Assembly (NCBI GenBank): GCA_037974665.1
Contig: CM075766.1
Span: 45,125,569 to 45,189,568 of the forward strand
DNA length: 64,000 bases
Source of the DNA: Ehretia macrophylla
Taxonomy: Eukaryota > Streptophyta > Magnoliopsida > Boraginales > Ehretiaceae
Direction of reading: 5' to 3'
In this document: positions 11,623 to 22,479 of the stretch, in pieces
Position numbering within the stretch: position 1 is the stretch's first letter
How the letters are laid out: the number at the start of each line of letters is the position of its first letter
Translations under genes and position numbers: made by a program
Notes under the pieces: model-generated
What the model was told of the DNA's origin: nothing
Databases searched by the model: none
Seen by the model: the letters and a program-made list of their open reading frames with translations, nothing else

Positions 11623-12223
11623 TGTTGCAAAAGGTATCGGTAAATTCTGACAATGACAGCCAGAATCTGACACAACTAGCCGGAATTTAATAAGAGAGGG
11701 AGAGAGACAAAAGAAAGAAGATAGATGAGTGAGAGCCGACTGGGGCAGAGAGCCATCGAGCGTAACCATGACTTGAAGCCATGGTAAGTAGGGCCAAGCT
11801 GACATAACCATCCACGTGGGCGTGTTTCAAGACGGAGAGAATTGGAGTAGGGTTTGGGTCTTTATTATCACGGGCTGACATATTCTTAAGATCTAGGCAT
11901 TTACTTAGGAAGTTTTTAGTGAAACGGGACTTATTTATAGTGATATTCACGATACATATAACTATTATTGTTGACATTTCTTGGATTGTAACTTGTTAAC
12001 TAGAGTTGTTGGCTAGCATGTCCTTTGCCTTTGGAGATTGAGAGCTGCAGGTACTGGCTATGCTCAACCCGTTAAATAGGTGGATTTGCACTTTTGAGTC
12101 TCTACCATTGTAACCTCACTAAACCTACAAAATAATTTAGAATATCTTAATATTTTTATCAAATAACACTTATACAACACTTAATTCTTACTAATAAAAT
12201 ATTACAAATTGACTCCTAATAAC

Positions 12224-13021
12224 TGTTAAGGTAGAAAAATGTCGAGTCGCAAGTGACTTTCACGCACTGCCTTGATGCCTGCAAAACAAAGAGAGTTTGA
12301 CAGGTGTTGCCCGTATTAGCACTCCGATGCTTAAATTACCGTGGTGCTTTTGTAGAGAGAGAAATATATATGTGTGTATTAATGTGAGTATCAGATGTCC
12401 TTTTCCTTGCTGAATCCTCTGCCTTTTATAGGCACCATGACTTCTGATCCAAAAGAGAAGTCACATGGTTGCTGAGTCACAAAGGAGAAGTCATCATTGT
12501 AGCTAAGTCAAAAAATTAAAGGTGCAGTAGTGGATCATCATTACAAACATGGTGGAGAATTATTAAAGGGCTAGTGGACAATTGTTTAAATGGATTAGTG
12601 GGAGATTAGCTGGAGATTCCCTGATTTTATGGAACAATGTCTACCATTGCCTCTTGGCTTGAGGTCTCAAAAAGCAACTCTCAGATAGCCCTATGCTTCG
12701 TCTAACCCCAAAAAAGCCTCTCCACGCACGATGACCGGGGTCCAGGTGCCACTACCCGAGCATTCGTCCGAGGTCTACAGGACCTCGGAAAAAAACGTCT
12801 GAGGTTCGTAGACCTCAGACATGGCATATCCGAGGTCCATGGGACCTCGGACTAACTATCATGTCCAAGGTCCCTGGGACCTCGAACAAGATCTGTCCGA
12901 GATCCCTTAGGACCTCGGATAATTTATCATGTCCTAAGGTGTCCTCGGACGAGGCTCCCTTGACGTTCTCGAGCGACCATCTTGCGATTTGCATAAAGCT
13001 TAGGGGGTTTTACCAATATCA
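12224..13021 (-). repeat. 3' LTR of the gypsy element (normal orientation)
   Basis: Read on the minus strand it starts TGATATTGG (13021), has a TATA box TATAAAAGG (about 12431-12423) and ends CTACCTTAACA at 12224. The U3 part contains several repeats of the GAGGTCC/GGACCTCGG type. A purine tract (gaggggg, 13026-13032) sits just before it, as expected for a 3' LTR. Confidence 0.75.
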
Positions 13022-13042
13022 TGATGCCCCCTCAGTTCTTGG
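13022..13042 (-). other. Polypurine tract of the gypsy element
   Basis: On the minus strand the sequence reads AAGAACTGAGGGGGCATCA, immediately before the LTR start TGATAT. A GGGGG-CATC pattern next to an LTR is common in plant gypsy elements, where it primes plus-strand synthesis. Confidence 0.5.
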
Positions 13043-13361
13043 AATTATAAAATAGGTTCGGGAACTGATTTTAATGCCTCGGATACGTCGAAATAAGTCA
13101 AAAAATTACTCTAATATCACTTTGTCTTCTGGGCAATTTGTCACCTACTACCATTTAATGCAGCCTTGCCACTTGTCAATATCTGGTGTAGTGACTTTTG
13201 AATTAATGGTGACTCTTCAAGCTCTGAGGATGAGTTTGAGGATAGCGAAGATAATGGATAGGTATTTGTATTTACCTTTTATTTTTCTTTTTGTACTCGG
13301 TTTCTTTTGTCGGGTCATGCTTTTTTGAAACTCTTTACTGTTGAAGGATAATTTGATGACT

Positions 13362-13955
13362 GTGGGGGTCGTGCCCCTAACCTTGAACCTTGGGGGTCGT
13401 GCCCCCAGTCTTCCTCTTGAAAACCTGGGGGTCGTGCCCCCGGCCTTCATCTTGAACGGCCCCCGGCATTCGTCTTAAAACACAAGGGTCGTACCCCCGG
13501 CATTCGTCTTAAAACTCGGGGGTCCTGCCCCCGATATTTGTCTTGAAATTCGGGGGTCGTGCCCCCAGCATTCATCTTAAAACTTGGGGTTCGTGCCCCC
13601 GGCATTCGTCTTGAAATTCGGGGGTCGTGCCCCCGGTTTTTGTTTTGAAATTCGGGGGTCGTGCCCCCGACATTCGTTTTAAAACTCGGGGGTCGTGCCC
13701 CTGGCCTTCGTCTTGAAAATTGGGGGTCATGCCCCTGGCATTCGTCTTAAAACTCGGGAGTATTGCCCCCGGCCTTCGTCTTGAAACTCGAGGGTCGTGC
13801 TCTCGATTTTTGTCTTGAAATTCGGGGGTCGTGCCCCCGGCATTCGTTTTAAAACTCGGGGGTCATGCCCCCGATTTTCATTTTGAACCTTGGGGGTCGT
13901 GCCCCCGACCTTTATGCCTTGGGGTCATGTCCCCGGTTTTCATGTCTTGGGTAAG
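13362..13955. repeat. G/C-rich minisatellite, about 34-37 bp period
   Basis: About 18-19 diverged units share the core GGGGGTCGTGCCCCC, joined by spacers of the form GGCATTCGTCTTAAAACTC or TTTGTCTTGAAATTC. One more core lies at 15415-15429, past the nested solo LTR, showing that the array was continuous before that insertion. Each core is a perfect five-base-pair hairpin (GGGGG/CCCCC, loop TCGTG). Both strands therefore carry regularly spaced runs of four or five G. It lies inside the gypsy element, upstream (in element sense) of its polypurine tract. The array is not a CRISPR. Confidence 0.85.
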
Positions 13956-13961
13956 GGTCTT

Positions 13962-15402
13962 TGTTGGTCCTTAATAACCTAAAAGGGGTGGGTGAATTAG
14001 GTTGTTTAGGCAAGATTAAGCAATTTAAAATTTCTTAATATAGAGGCAATGTCTAGTAAGGATTGATAAAACACAAGAAGCTCTTGTAGACAATTTATCA
14101 AACACTTAGTGAGCATATGAATATTTAACACTAGATATGCAATTAGAGTTTCAAGGTAAAATCTCAAATATCCAAGCAATTAAGATGAGCAATATCTACA
14201 CGAAAGTAAATAACTTGGAAATAAAGAGAATATAGTAAGAGAAATCAAACACGATGATTTTTCAAGTGGTTCGCACTCCCGGGGGCCTAGTCCACCACCT
14301 AAGGTCTTCTATTCCCTTAGGATTTTAAAAACACTTCACTATGATGCTTCTTCAAATGTTGGTGAAGCAAGAACCAACTACAATTACTCTTGAATCCACA
14401 AGAGTCACACAAGCTCCTTCAAATGTAGGTGAAGCTTAACCTACTACTCTCTCTTCCTTTGAGTCCACAAATGATTACAATACTTCTTCTCACAATGATT
14501 CTCTCAATCTATGTGAAAGAATGTATTACAAAGATTATGTGATAGAATAAATGACAATTGCAACTCCTATTTGAGTTTGATATTACACTTTGGAAAATGG
14601 CTTTGAATGCTCAAAAGATATGATAATGATAGCTCAAGATTTCTCAATAGGAATGATATGAAAGCTCTTTTGAAAATCTGAAAATTATGGCTTAGAGAGA
14701 TAATTTGAAGGTGAGAAGGCATGGCTTAAAAAGAGGGAAAGATTAGACAAAACTCGGATTTTAAGCAAGATTTTTGAATTTTCCCGTTAACTTATCGGGG
14801 CGCTGAGGCACTGATCCGGGCGCCCGGAAAGAGCGTGTATCGCCCGGAAAGGTCTTTTCTGCCGGGCGTTGCACCTTCTATCCGGGCGACCGGAAAATGC
14901 CGGTAACGCCCGGATGCCATAAAAAATGCTGAAAATGTATTTTTAGCCCAGAAATATTTGGGCATATTGAAAAAGATATTTCTTAGCATTTTTTAACATC
15001 CCAAAAAAAAATTTCAAACTAGTTGAAAGGTATTTTTATAAAATGATTTCAAAAGCAAGAGTTTGAAATAAAAAATATTTTTCTACGAAAGATTTTGAAA
15101 TAAGAAAACAATTTTTTTTTGAAATTTTGAGCGATACAAATCATACTTAGGCAAGCGACAACTTTTAAGGCCGGTACCCCTTATGTCACCACTTCTCCTT
15201 CCTTGTGACTCCCTCTTTATCTACTTGGATACAATTTGATAGTGCTTGGTCTTTGATCCAAAAAAGCTTTCTACTCTTGACAACTTGATCCAATGTTGAT
15301 GTAGACTTGCTTTGGAAAGAAGGTCTTACAAAAAAATGCTAAAGCACAATTAAGATGTTTTGTTAGAATCAAAATAAAGATTATAGACTTTTTAGGCCAA
15401 CA
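13962..15402. mobile_element. Nested solo LTR (1.44 kb) with 5-bp target duplication
   Basis: The segment starts TGTTGGTCC and ends GGCCAACA, with GTCTT duplicated on both sides (13957-13961 and 15403-15407). It has no internal region, so two LTRs of a complete element recombined and left one. It interrupts the minisatellite of the outer element and is therefore younger. Its middle (14795-14915) is rich in CCGGGCG and CGCCCGG motifs that hold many CG and CHG sites. Which strand is sense is not decided. Confidence 0.8.
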
Positions 15403-15899
15403 GTCTTGGACCTCGGGGGTCGTGCCCCCTATTTTTAAGCTGCCCTGGAAAAATCTTATTTCCGTCGAAGTATGTCTCTCCCCTTTTATCTATTTTGGAA
15501 GTTGGCCTCCCATTTCTGGATTTGGCTCTCTTCCGTTAAAGGTTCGCCTAAGCAGGTCTTCTGACATTTGTCTCAAAAATTACGATCATCGACGGAACTT
15601 AGGATGCGAATATCAAATTCATTGTAGAGACATAATCTGCCTCGACATAAACAACAACTAAACATTCGAAAAGTATTTTCTTAGCTGCTCTCTTTGCCAA
15701 TCATTTCTCAATCCTTACAGTTGTGGTCTTTGAGTCTGTAGGCTCCTAGCTTGACCTCTTCAACTATGTTGTGGGCGCCTCCTTAATTTGGTTCGAGATT
15801 TCCCTAATTCGGGTCAAGTTTGAAAATTGTCTTTTTGATGACCCAATCTCCTTCTTTGAGCTCTCTAGAATCTCAATTAGTTCTTTATCTCCATTCTGC

Positions 15900-17103
15900 A
15901 ACCTCAGACTAGTCGCATAGCATTCTTGGACTCTCATATGGTCCTCTCATCTTAGGGTCTTTTTCTTTCTCCGCCATTGCTACCTCTTCTACTTTAATAT
16001 ATTTCTTTGCTCTGGTCATCAACTCTGTCATGTTCTGTGGGGTCTTTTTGGCTAAGGCAGCTTGGAGCAACTCGTTTGTTACCCCCTTTATGAACGCTTA
16101 TATTGCAAAACTCTGATCAAATTGCGTACACTGAAGGGTTGTCTCATTAAAGCGAGTTGCATACTGACAGAGTATGGCGGGTCGACCTAATAGCCGAGGA
16201 AAATCTCCCAACAAACAAATTTGCTAACTGTGTATAAGAACCGACCGATCCCTTGTCAGTTCGTCATATCATACCCTGGCTGCTTTCACTAAAGTTCTTG
16301 CAAAAGCTTTACACACCCAGGCCTCTGGCAACTCCGTGAACTTCATTTTGTGCCTGAACACAGCCAGGTGATCTTTAGGGTCTCCATGTCCATTATAGGT
16401 GGACAAATGAGGTAATTTACATTGTGCGAGATTCGGAACCTTGTTGATGGCGCGGTTAAAGGAGTTCGGGCCTCGAAAAGCCCTTGCAACCGATATTACA
16501 CTAACAGTACCCCTTATTCGGGCACTTTGAGTTAGATCTCGTGCTGCGTATCCAAGCCCTGTGATGACCTTGTGCAGTTCATCGTTTCTTTGAGTTGTCT
16601 CCTATAGTGAACTCGCTGTCTGGACTCTCTTGGTTTGGTTGTGTTTCTAGCTGATTGGGTGTTTTGGTGTGAGTGGTTCTGTTGGGGCGTTTGATGAGGT
16701 TGATTATTTGGGTGGTGAGGTGTTGGTTGAGGTGTTGGGGGTTATGAACAGCCTGTTTCAACTCCTCCAGGGTTTTTAGGATATAACCAAGATCTGCTAG
16801 CTGGTTAGTCTGCGGAATTTACATCGTAGCAGTGGGATACTGCCACTTTGTGTTCCAAGCAGGTCCTTAGGTATAGTATGTTGGTAAGTAGTTTGGTAAG
16901 TAGTTTGGGTATAGGTTTGTGTATGGGTTGCTGTATGTGTTTGTGTATGGTGGGTGGTTTCCTGTTGGTATTTCCACTCTTGGTGGCGGTGGATCAGTCT
17001 ACCTAAGATTAAAGGTCTCCCTTGGACAGAACTGTACATTTGGCTGCTCCACAGCCTCTTCTTCATGTACACTTGTAACATTCTGACTCCTAGCAGTTGC
17101 CAT
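15900..17103 (-). pseudogene. Degenerate Ty3/gypsy gag
   Basis: On the minus strand an ATG at 17103-17101 begins MATARSQNV, preceded by GCCCACCGTGGGGCC (about 17155-17141), which looks like the primer-site region of plant gypsy elements. Near 16430-16250 the frame reads LPHLSTYNGHGDPKDHLAVF followed by FTELPEAWVCKAFARTLVKAA, the recognisable retrotransposon gag domain. In-frame stops and frame changes occur just after this (the next codons include TGA and TAG), so it is not translatable. No protease, RT or integrase follows. Confidence 0.7.
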
Positions 17104-17152
17104 GGTGTAATCTTGTGAAAACTAAGTGGGAAACTTAGAATCGGCCCCACGG

Positions 17153-17285
17153 TGGGCATCATGATATGGGTAAAACCCCATCAGCTTTATGCAAATCGCA
17201 AGATGGCCATTTGAGAACGTCAAGTGAGCCTCATCCGAGGTCTCGAGGACCTCAGACCTTGTCCGAGGTCTTCGCGTGGGCATCA
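17153..17285. repeat. Partial tandem duplication at the inner edge of the flipped LTR
   Basis: TGGGCATCATGATATGGG occurs at 17153 and again at 17277, an offset of 124 bases. Each is followed by GTAAAACCCC, CTTTATGCAAATCGCAAG and GAACGTCAAG. The LTR start has thus been copied twice next to the gag leader. Confidence 0.8.
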
Positions 17286-18088
17286 TGATATGGGTAAAAC
17301 CCCCTAAGCTTTATGCAAATCGCAAGATGGCCTCTCGAGAACGTCAAGGGAGCCTCATCCGAGGTCTCGAGGACCTCGGACATGATAGATTGTTCGAGAT
17401 CCCAAAGGACCTCGGACATGATAGATTATCCGAGGTCCCAAGGGACCTCGGACATGATAGTTTGTCCGAGGTCTTATGGACCTCGGATATGCCGTGTTTG
17501 AGGTCCATAGGACCTCGGACGTTTTTTTCCGAGGTCCTGTAGACCTCGGACGAATGCTCGGGTAGTGGTACCTGGACCTCGGTCATCGTGAACGGAGAGC
17601 CTTTTTTGGGGTCAAATGAACATAAGGCTATTTGAGAGTTGTTTTTTGAGACCTCAAACCAAGAGGCAATGGTAGACATTGTTCCATAAAATCAGGGAAT
17701 CTCCAGCTAATCTCCCACTGATCCATTTAAACATTTTCCACTAGCCCTTTAATAATTCTCCACCATGCTTGTAATGATGATCCACTACTGCACCTTTAAT
17801 CTTTTGACTTAGCTACAATGATGACTTCTCCTTTGTGACTCAGCAACCATGTGACTTATCTTTTGTATCAGAAGCCATGGTGCCTATAAAAGGCAGAGGA
17901 TTCAGCAAGGAAAAAAGGGGACATCTGATATTCACATTAATACACACATATATATTTCTCTCTCTACAAAAGCACCACGCTAATTTAAGCATTGGAGTGC
18001 TAATACCGGCAAGACCCGTCAAGCTCTCTTTGTTTTGCAGGCATCAAGGCAGTTCGTGAAGGCCACTCGACATTTTTCTACCTTAACA
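17286..18088 (+). repeat. Second LTR of the gypsy element, inverted relative to gag
   Basis: On the plus strand it starts TGATATGGG, has TATAAAAGG at 17885-17893 and ends CTACCTTAACA at 18088, directly against the target duplication. Roughly 90% of the sequence matches the reverse complement of 12224-13021 by eye. A normal 5' LTR for the minus-strand gag would read the other way. Its promoter therefore points out of the element, toward 18.1 kb and beyond. Confidence 0.75.
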
Positions 18089-19937
18089 ATAACATTGATT
18101 ATATTGTAAAGTTACAAGAGTGGTTTCAATAATTAATCGTTTGACCTAATCATAATAAATTATTTTAATTTCGATTATTGTTTAATTAAATAATTATGAT
18201 CCAGATTTATTATACTGTTACGAGATTGTGATCCGGTCCTAGTAGACTTCGATTTTGAGCTCGAAACTACAAAAGGATATGGTACCACTAACACATGTCA
18301 GTCATTGGAGGTGTTAAACTAACATGCTAACATGTTGGTGCGAGGATGTGGAGATTGACGAACTAAAATAGGATTTAAGATATGTCTAAAATCGTACAGC
18401 AAATAACATAATTAATAAAAATAATTTTACGACCTCTTATAAATAAACGAATAACTTTACTATCAGATCGAAACCTTGACAGCGGGGAGGCCTCACTCTT
18501 TTGGGCGATTGGTGTTTGGTACCTAAAAGTTAGAGAAACGCCACATAGAAAATTGCCTTCACCCAGTCTCCAACTCTACGCGCATGTGAAGAACGTGCAC
18601 GGAACTACTTAGGTTTGGCTTTACAACTTATTACACGCGCTCAAGGGAGGGGTGTGAGAGCATCAACCTTGTACTACTTTCTCTACAGAAATCAAGGCTT
18701 CTTAACCTTACTAAAAATAGAATATCATTTTAATAACAAAAGTTTCTTGTATTTTTTTCATTAATAGCAACCTAGTGTAACTAACTTTCCAATCAAAGCC
18801 CTAAACGTTTCCCTTCAAAAATTCTTATAGCTATAGGTTTGCAGTTTGCTAATTGCCTCATTGGGATGCGGCAGTATGGCATTTGCCTTTTATTCTATTT
18901 ACGACTTCATCAAATTATGTTACAAATTTTAAAATACATGACTTAAAAAAGATATAATTTAATTAAATTAATTAGATATAAGATCTACCGTATTTAGCCT
19001 AAAAAAAATCAAATAACCTTCCTCTTATATCTAAACGTGTGATCACTAAATTAATCTCTTAGAATCGTATGGATTTACCTTTTAGAACCACAGAATGCAT
19101 AGATTTTTTGTGCAATCGTTATCAAGAGACAACATAATCAAGGAAAGATTTGGTTTCGTTTTCGTGCAACGTCAATTGCCATTTTCCAAGTGAAATTCTT
19201 TTGTGGCGGGTGACCCCAGTTGATTGTAACAGTGAAAACTACTGCAGCTTCCATTTGTTGTAGTTGGGATAAGATTATACTTTATTAAGTTATCGCTGAG
19301 TAAAAGAGATGCAATGTCTAATCTTGAGAGACACATTGGGCTACTTAAGCTGACTGAAAGAGCAACTAGCTACGTTAGAACAGAAGTATTGGTTTAATGG
19401 TCTAGTTATCATCGTATAATTCAAATATCACTTATCTCAATTGTAAAAATATCATTTTACAAAAAATATAAAGTATGATTACGTACAAAAAATCTCAAAG
19501 TGTATCTAATTCTTCTCTAAATCTCACACACAATGAGATTTTTGTGAATTGTGTTATCCCTTTATTAAAATGTGCTTCTCCAAGTGTGACACTCTAGCAA
19601 AATTTTAAGTGTTGTATTAGCATGCCATCCTTTTGACTATAAGAATTTTTAAGTTTATAACACTAATCTCGATTGTAGGCTTAGAATTTTGAACTTTAAA
19701 TGTGACAATATAGTATTGAAAGCCAGTTATCAGCTGAATATAGAGAGTTAAGTATTGTTTAAAACAAAATGTTAAATTGTATAAACACAATAGGAGTCGC
19801 CTTTTAAACCCGTACCACCCACTTCAAAAGTCCTACACCTCTGGGACTAGGGACTCCTGCTTATTTGCTTATTAATCTAGACATTTTGCAGTCTGAAGCA
19901 TTATTATGAAAGGGCAGCATCACCAAGTATTGCTTGG

Positions 19938-20039
19938 ATTGGTGAAAACAAGTCCAGAGACGATGAAGGCTACCTTCCACTGTTGCCAATGGTTCAGATG
20001 TGGGGCCTTCATCCCCTCCATCCCTCTCTGTGACACCAA
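19938..20039. other. Imperfect inverted repeat (about 100 nt hairpin)
   Basis: TTGGTG (19938) pairs with CACCAA (20034). AGAGA pairs with TCTCT, and GATGAAGGC (19962) pairs with GCCTTCATC (20005). The loop is about 35 bases. It might be a small RNA precursor or chance pairing. I do not recognise a known miRNA in either arm. Confidence 0.3.
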
Positions 20040-21486
20040 ATGTCATACCCTACACATGACGACCTTACAGTGCAAATGGGACCAGTCCTTCTCTATTCAG
20101 CTGCATCAACCAAAATCTATCTCTTTGAATTTTCATTAATTTCTTGCTCAAGTTTTTTTCCATCTTTATATTTTCGTTGACCTAAATTCAGGTACATTGT
20201 ACCAATCTATACAGAGCATTTATTTGGGTTCTGATTTGCTGGGACAGAGTAAGAGAAAAATTAATAGCAAGAATATATTGAAAAATATATACTTCTTCTT
20301 CATCCCTGAAGTATTCTTTCAAAGAATACATGGAGACTGACATGACGCTAAATTTATTATTGTATAACTTGAATGTTAGAAGATTTATTTACAGAAATAA
20401 CTTCTTGTAAAAATACAATATTGTACACATAACAAGAGTTTTATACGTGAGATTACCTTTATTCTATAAAAATATTGCCAAACATTGCAGCCATAACCAT
20501 GGAGAGACAAATTCAAGGCATAACCGATTATGGGCTATCTTAATACAATAGGCTTGAGCTTGTTCTTTCACGAAATGGACATGGAATTTAATTAATATTA
20601 AATGGTTCAAACCCCTATATATTTACGCAAAATGGAAATGAAAAATGCACTGAAAACGAAACACTTTTTGGTGCTTGGCTGCGCAAATTTCTATGCGATG
20701 CATGTCATGGTACGTGCCCTAAACCTACCTGTTGATATTTATAGTAATATATGATATCTTCATAACACTATCCTTATCCTATCTTGTCATGGACGAAAAT
20801 GGTAGTATATTACCATAATGGACAGTGGCGTGTGGAGGTAAGGAGTGCGCTTAGAAAACGTTTTCAGCAGATCCAAAGTTCCTAGGAAATCTTAGTTCCA
20901 ACAGCCACCATTTCTGCGTTGCATGGTGTGTAAATATCTAATTAAATAAATAAAGAATTAAGAGGGAGAAATATAGAGGGGGAGTTTCTTTAGTGATTCT
21001 ATTTGCAGTTGGTTATCATTTTTTTTTTTTTTTTTTTGCAGTTGTTTATCATTTGTAATCATATACAAGCTAAAATTATGGGCTTCCATATCCTGTATTG
21101 AGATCACACTATCTACATGTTGTTTTTCTATATTTAGACTGCAAATTCTCCTCATAAATTCACATTAGGAGTGTTAAATTTTTGAACACATATGACTTAG
21201 ATTGCTTGGAAGAAACAATGCATAGGTTAGTTGAGCAAGAGATTTACTAAAATTGGAATTAAGGAATTTGACTTTTTAGCTAATTCAAATTCAAAACGTG
21301 ACCAGATAATTAATTATGCCTAACTCAAAAGGCCTCATTACTAAATTAACTCTTTGATGTTCAAGTTTTTTCCTTTTATTACTCGCTCTCTAGACATATC
21401 TTTTTCCAATTCAATGTGTGTTTTCTATTGTATTTAATTTGACACAAGTATAAGGCGGTTAGAATGGTAATTGTTGCATTATGTAA

Positions 21487-21660
21487 AAAGAGAAATGTTA
21501 TATACCACTTTAATTTTCACATCCAAATACCACTTCATATGTATATGCTTAGTTGGCATACTAAAAAAAGTAAGAGAAATTAAAAAGTTTATTATTTTAG
21601 TATGTCAACTAAACATCCACACCAGGCTTTTGGTTTAGTAGTATGTTATTCGTTGTGAGA
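21487..21660. mobile_element. MITE-like inverted repeat, family C
   Basis: The centre reads TTAGTTGGCATACTAAAAAA and, about 40 bases later, its complement TTTTAGTATGTCAACTAAA. Related phrases occur at 43290-43545 and 55740-55790, so this is a dispersed repeat. Ends are not defined. Confidence 0.45.
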
Positions 21661-22380
21661 TTGATTATTACAGGTGACATTATTGTACGGCCTTACTTCT
21701 CCCTTGAATTGAAATAAAGAAAAATAAAGGCAGACCAATTCGTTGGGCAAGTGTTTGGAAGATCTACACCGACCATATGAATGTGTCCCCAATAGGACCT
21801 TTTCCTAACGACCATTTTGACCATTTTGGTTATGCTTACCCAACTCGTTGTTAACTTTGTGTCGCTTGATCAATAACATTACGCATAAACAATTGCTTCT
21901 CTACACCTCTTTTTGCCTCTGCTCTCCAACTCTATACATGAAATGAGATCTTGTTCATGGATTTCTTGTTTTTTTGCTTCTTTGGTGTGATGTCTATGTG
22001 TTCTTTGATAAGTATTGTCTTCATTTATGTGAGCAAAAGATGAATTTCTTGTTTAAAAGGATAACATGCTGGCTGTGAGATGCACAAAAAGATTAGATAT
22101 GTAATATATAGGACTAAAATAAAATGTAGTGGCTTTTTCCTACATTTAATGTTTAATATGATTCACCTCTTCAATAGATCTTTTTGGAGATTTATAATGA
22201 TCTATGAGTACCTAAAACAACCAATGTTTTTTATGAGCATCAAAGACGCCACTCTGCTTAGGGTTTGTGAGGTTGTCAGCTACTTGAAAGTGGCATCTCT
22301 ATATGACATTAGAATCCAAAAGTCCTGAACAAGTCTTGCACCCGATCTCTAAAAATTTAATGCACGCCACTGAGCCATGC

Positions 22381-22473
22381 CACGTGTTCACGCCTCTCCA
22401 TTTCATTCTAATCATCTTCTTCTTCCCTTAACACAAAGTGTAAAGGGAGAAACCCCGAGAGGACTATAAATAG
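22381..22473 (+). promoter_or_regulatory. Orphan promoter-like module (G-box and TATA box)
   Basis: A G-box with ABRE-like context (gCCACGTGT, CACGTG at 22381-22386) stands about 80 bases before a good TATA box, CTATAAATAG (22464-22473). I found no recognisable ORF downstream. The short ORF at 22588-22788 is low-complexity and unlike any family I know. This could be the promoter of a lost gene, of a non-coding RNA, or chance. Confidence 0.3.
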
Positions 22474-22479
22474 CACATC

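Larger units (their letters stand above)
12224..18088 (-). mobile_element. Ty3/gypsy-derived non-autonomous LTR element with LTRs in inverted orientation
   Basis: The insertion is flanked by the 5-bp target duplication ATAAC (12219-12223 and 18089-18093) and begins TGTTAAGG and ends CCTTAACA. Its two terminal repeats (about 800 bp each, 12224-13021 and 17286-18088) are reverse complements of one another, not direct copies. Internal order read on the minus strand: a primer-site-like sequence and a degenerate gag (17103 down to about 15900), a non-coding part split by a solo LTR, a G/C minisatellite, and a polypurine tract next to the left LTR. No reverse transcriptase or integrase is seen. The left LTR has the orientation expected for a minus-strand element; the right LTR is flipped. 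See the separate entries for parts. Confidence 0.8.
18094..22370. other. Gene-poor intergenic DNA
   Basis: AT-rich sequence in which I see no gene. Items of note are an imperfect hairpin at 19938-20039 and a MITE-like inverted repeat at 21487-21660. Confidence 0.5.

Noticed and set aside
13362..13955. Possible CRISPR-like array (hairpin repeats with spacers)
   Set aside because: Eukaryotic context, short variable period, spacers that are themselves repetitive, and location inside a retrotransposon. It is a minisatellite.
15422..15661. 79-codon plus-strand ORF
   Set aside because: Lies in decayed retrotransposon DNA and shows no known domain; the recognisable gag is on the other strand.
12224..18088. 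Interpretation as a long-TIR DNA transposon
   Set aside because: TG...CA ends, a 5-bp duplication, TATA-bearing LTR structure, polypurine tract and gag all fit an LTR element better; no transposase is seen.
20000..20022. Resemblance of GGCCTTCATCCCC to the end of miR166, and of GCAGCATCACCAAG to a miR172 star
   Set aside because: Only partial matches, and the opposite arms do not hold the partner sequences of those miRNAs.
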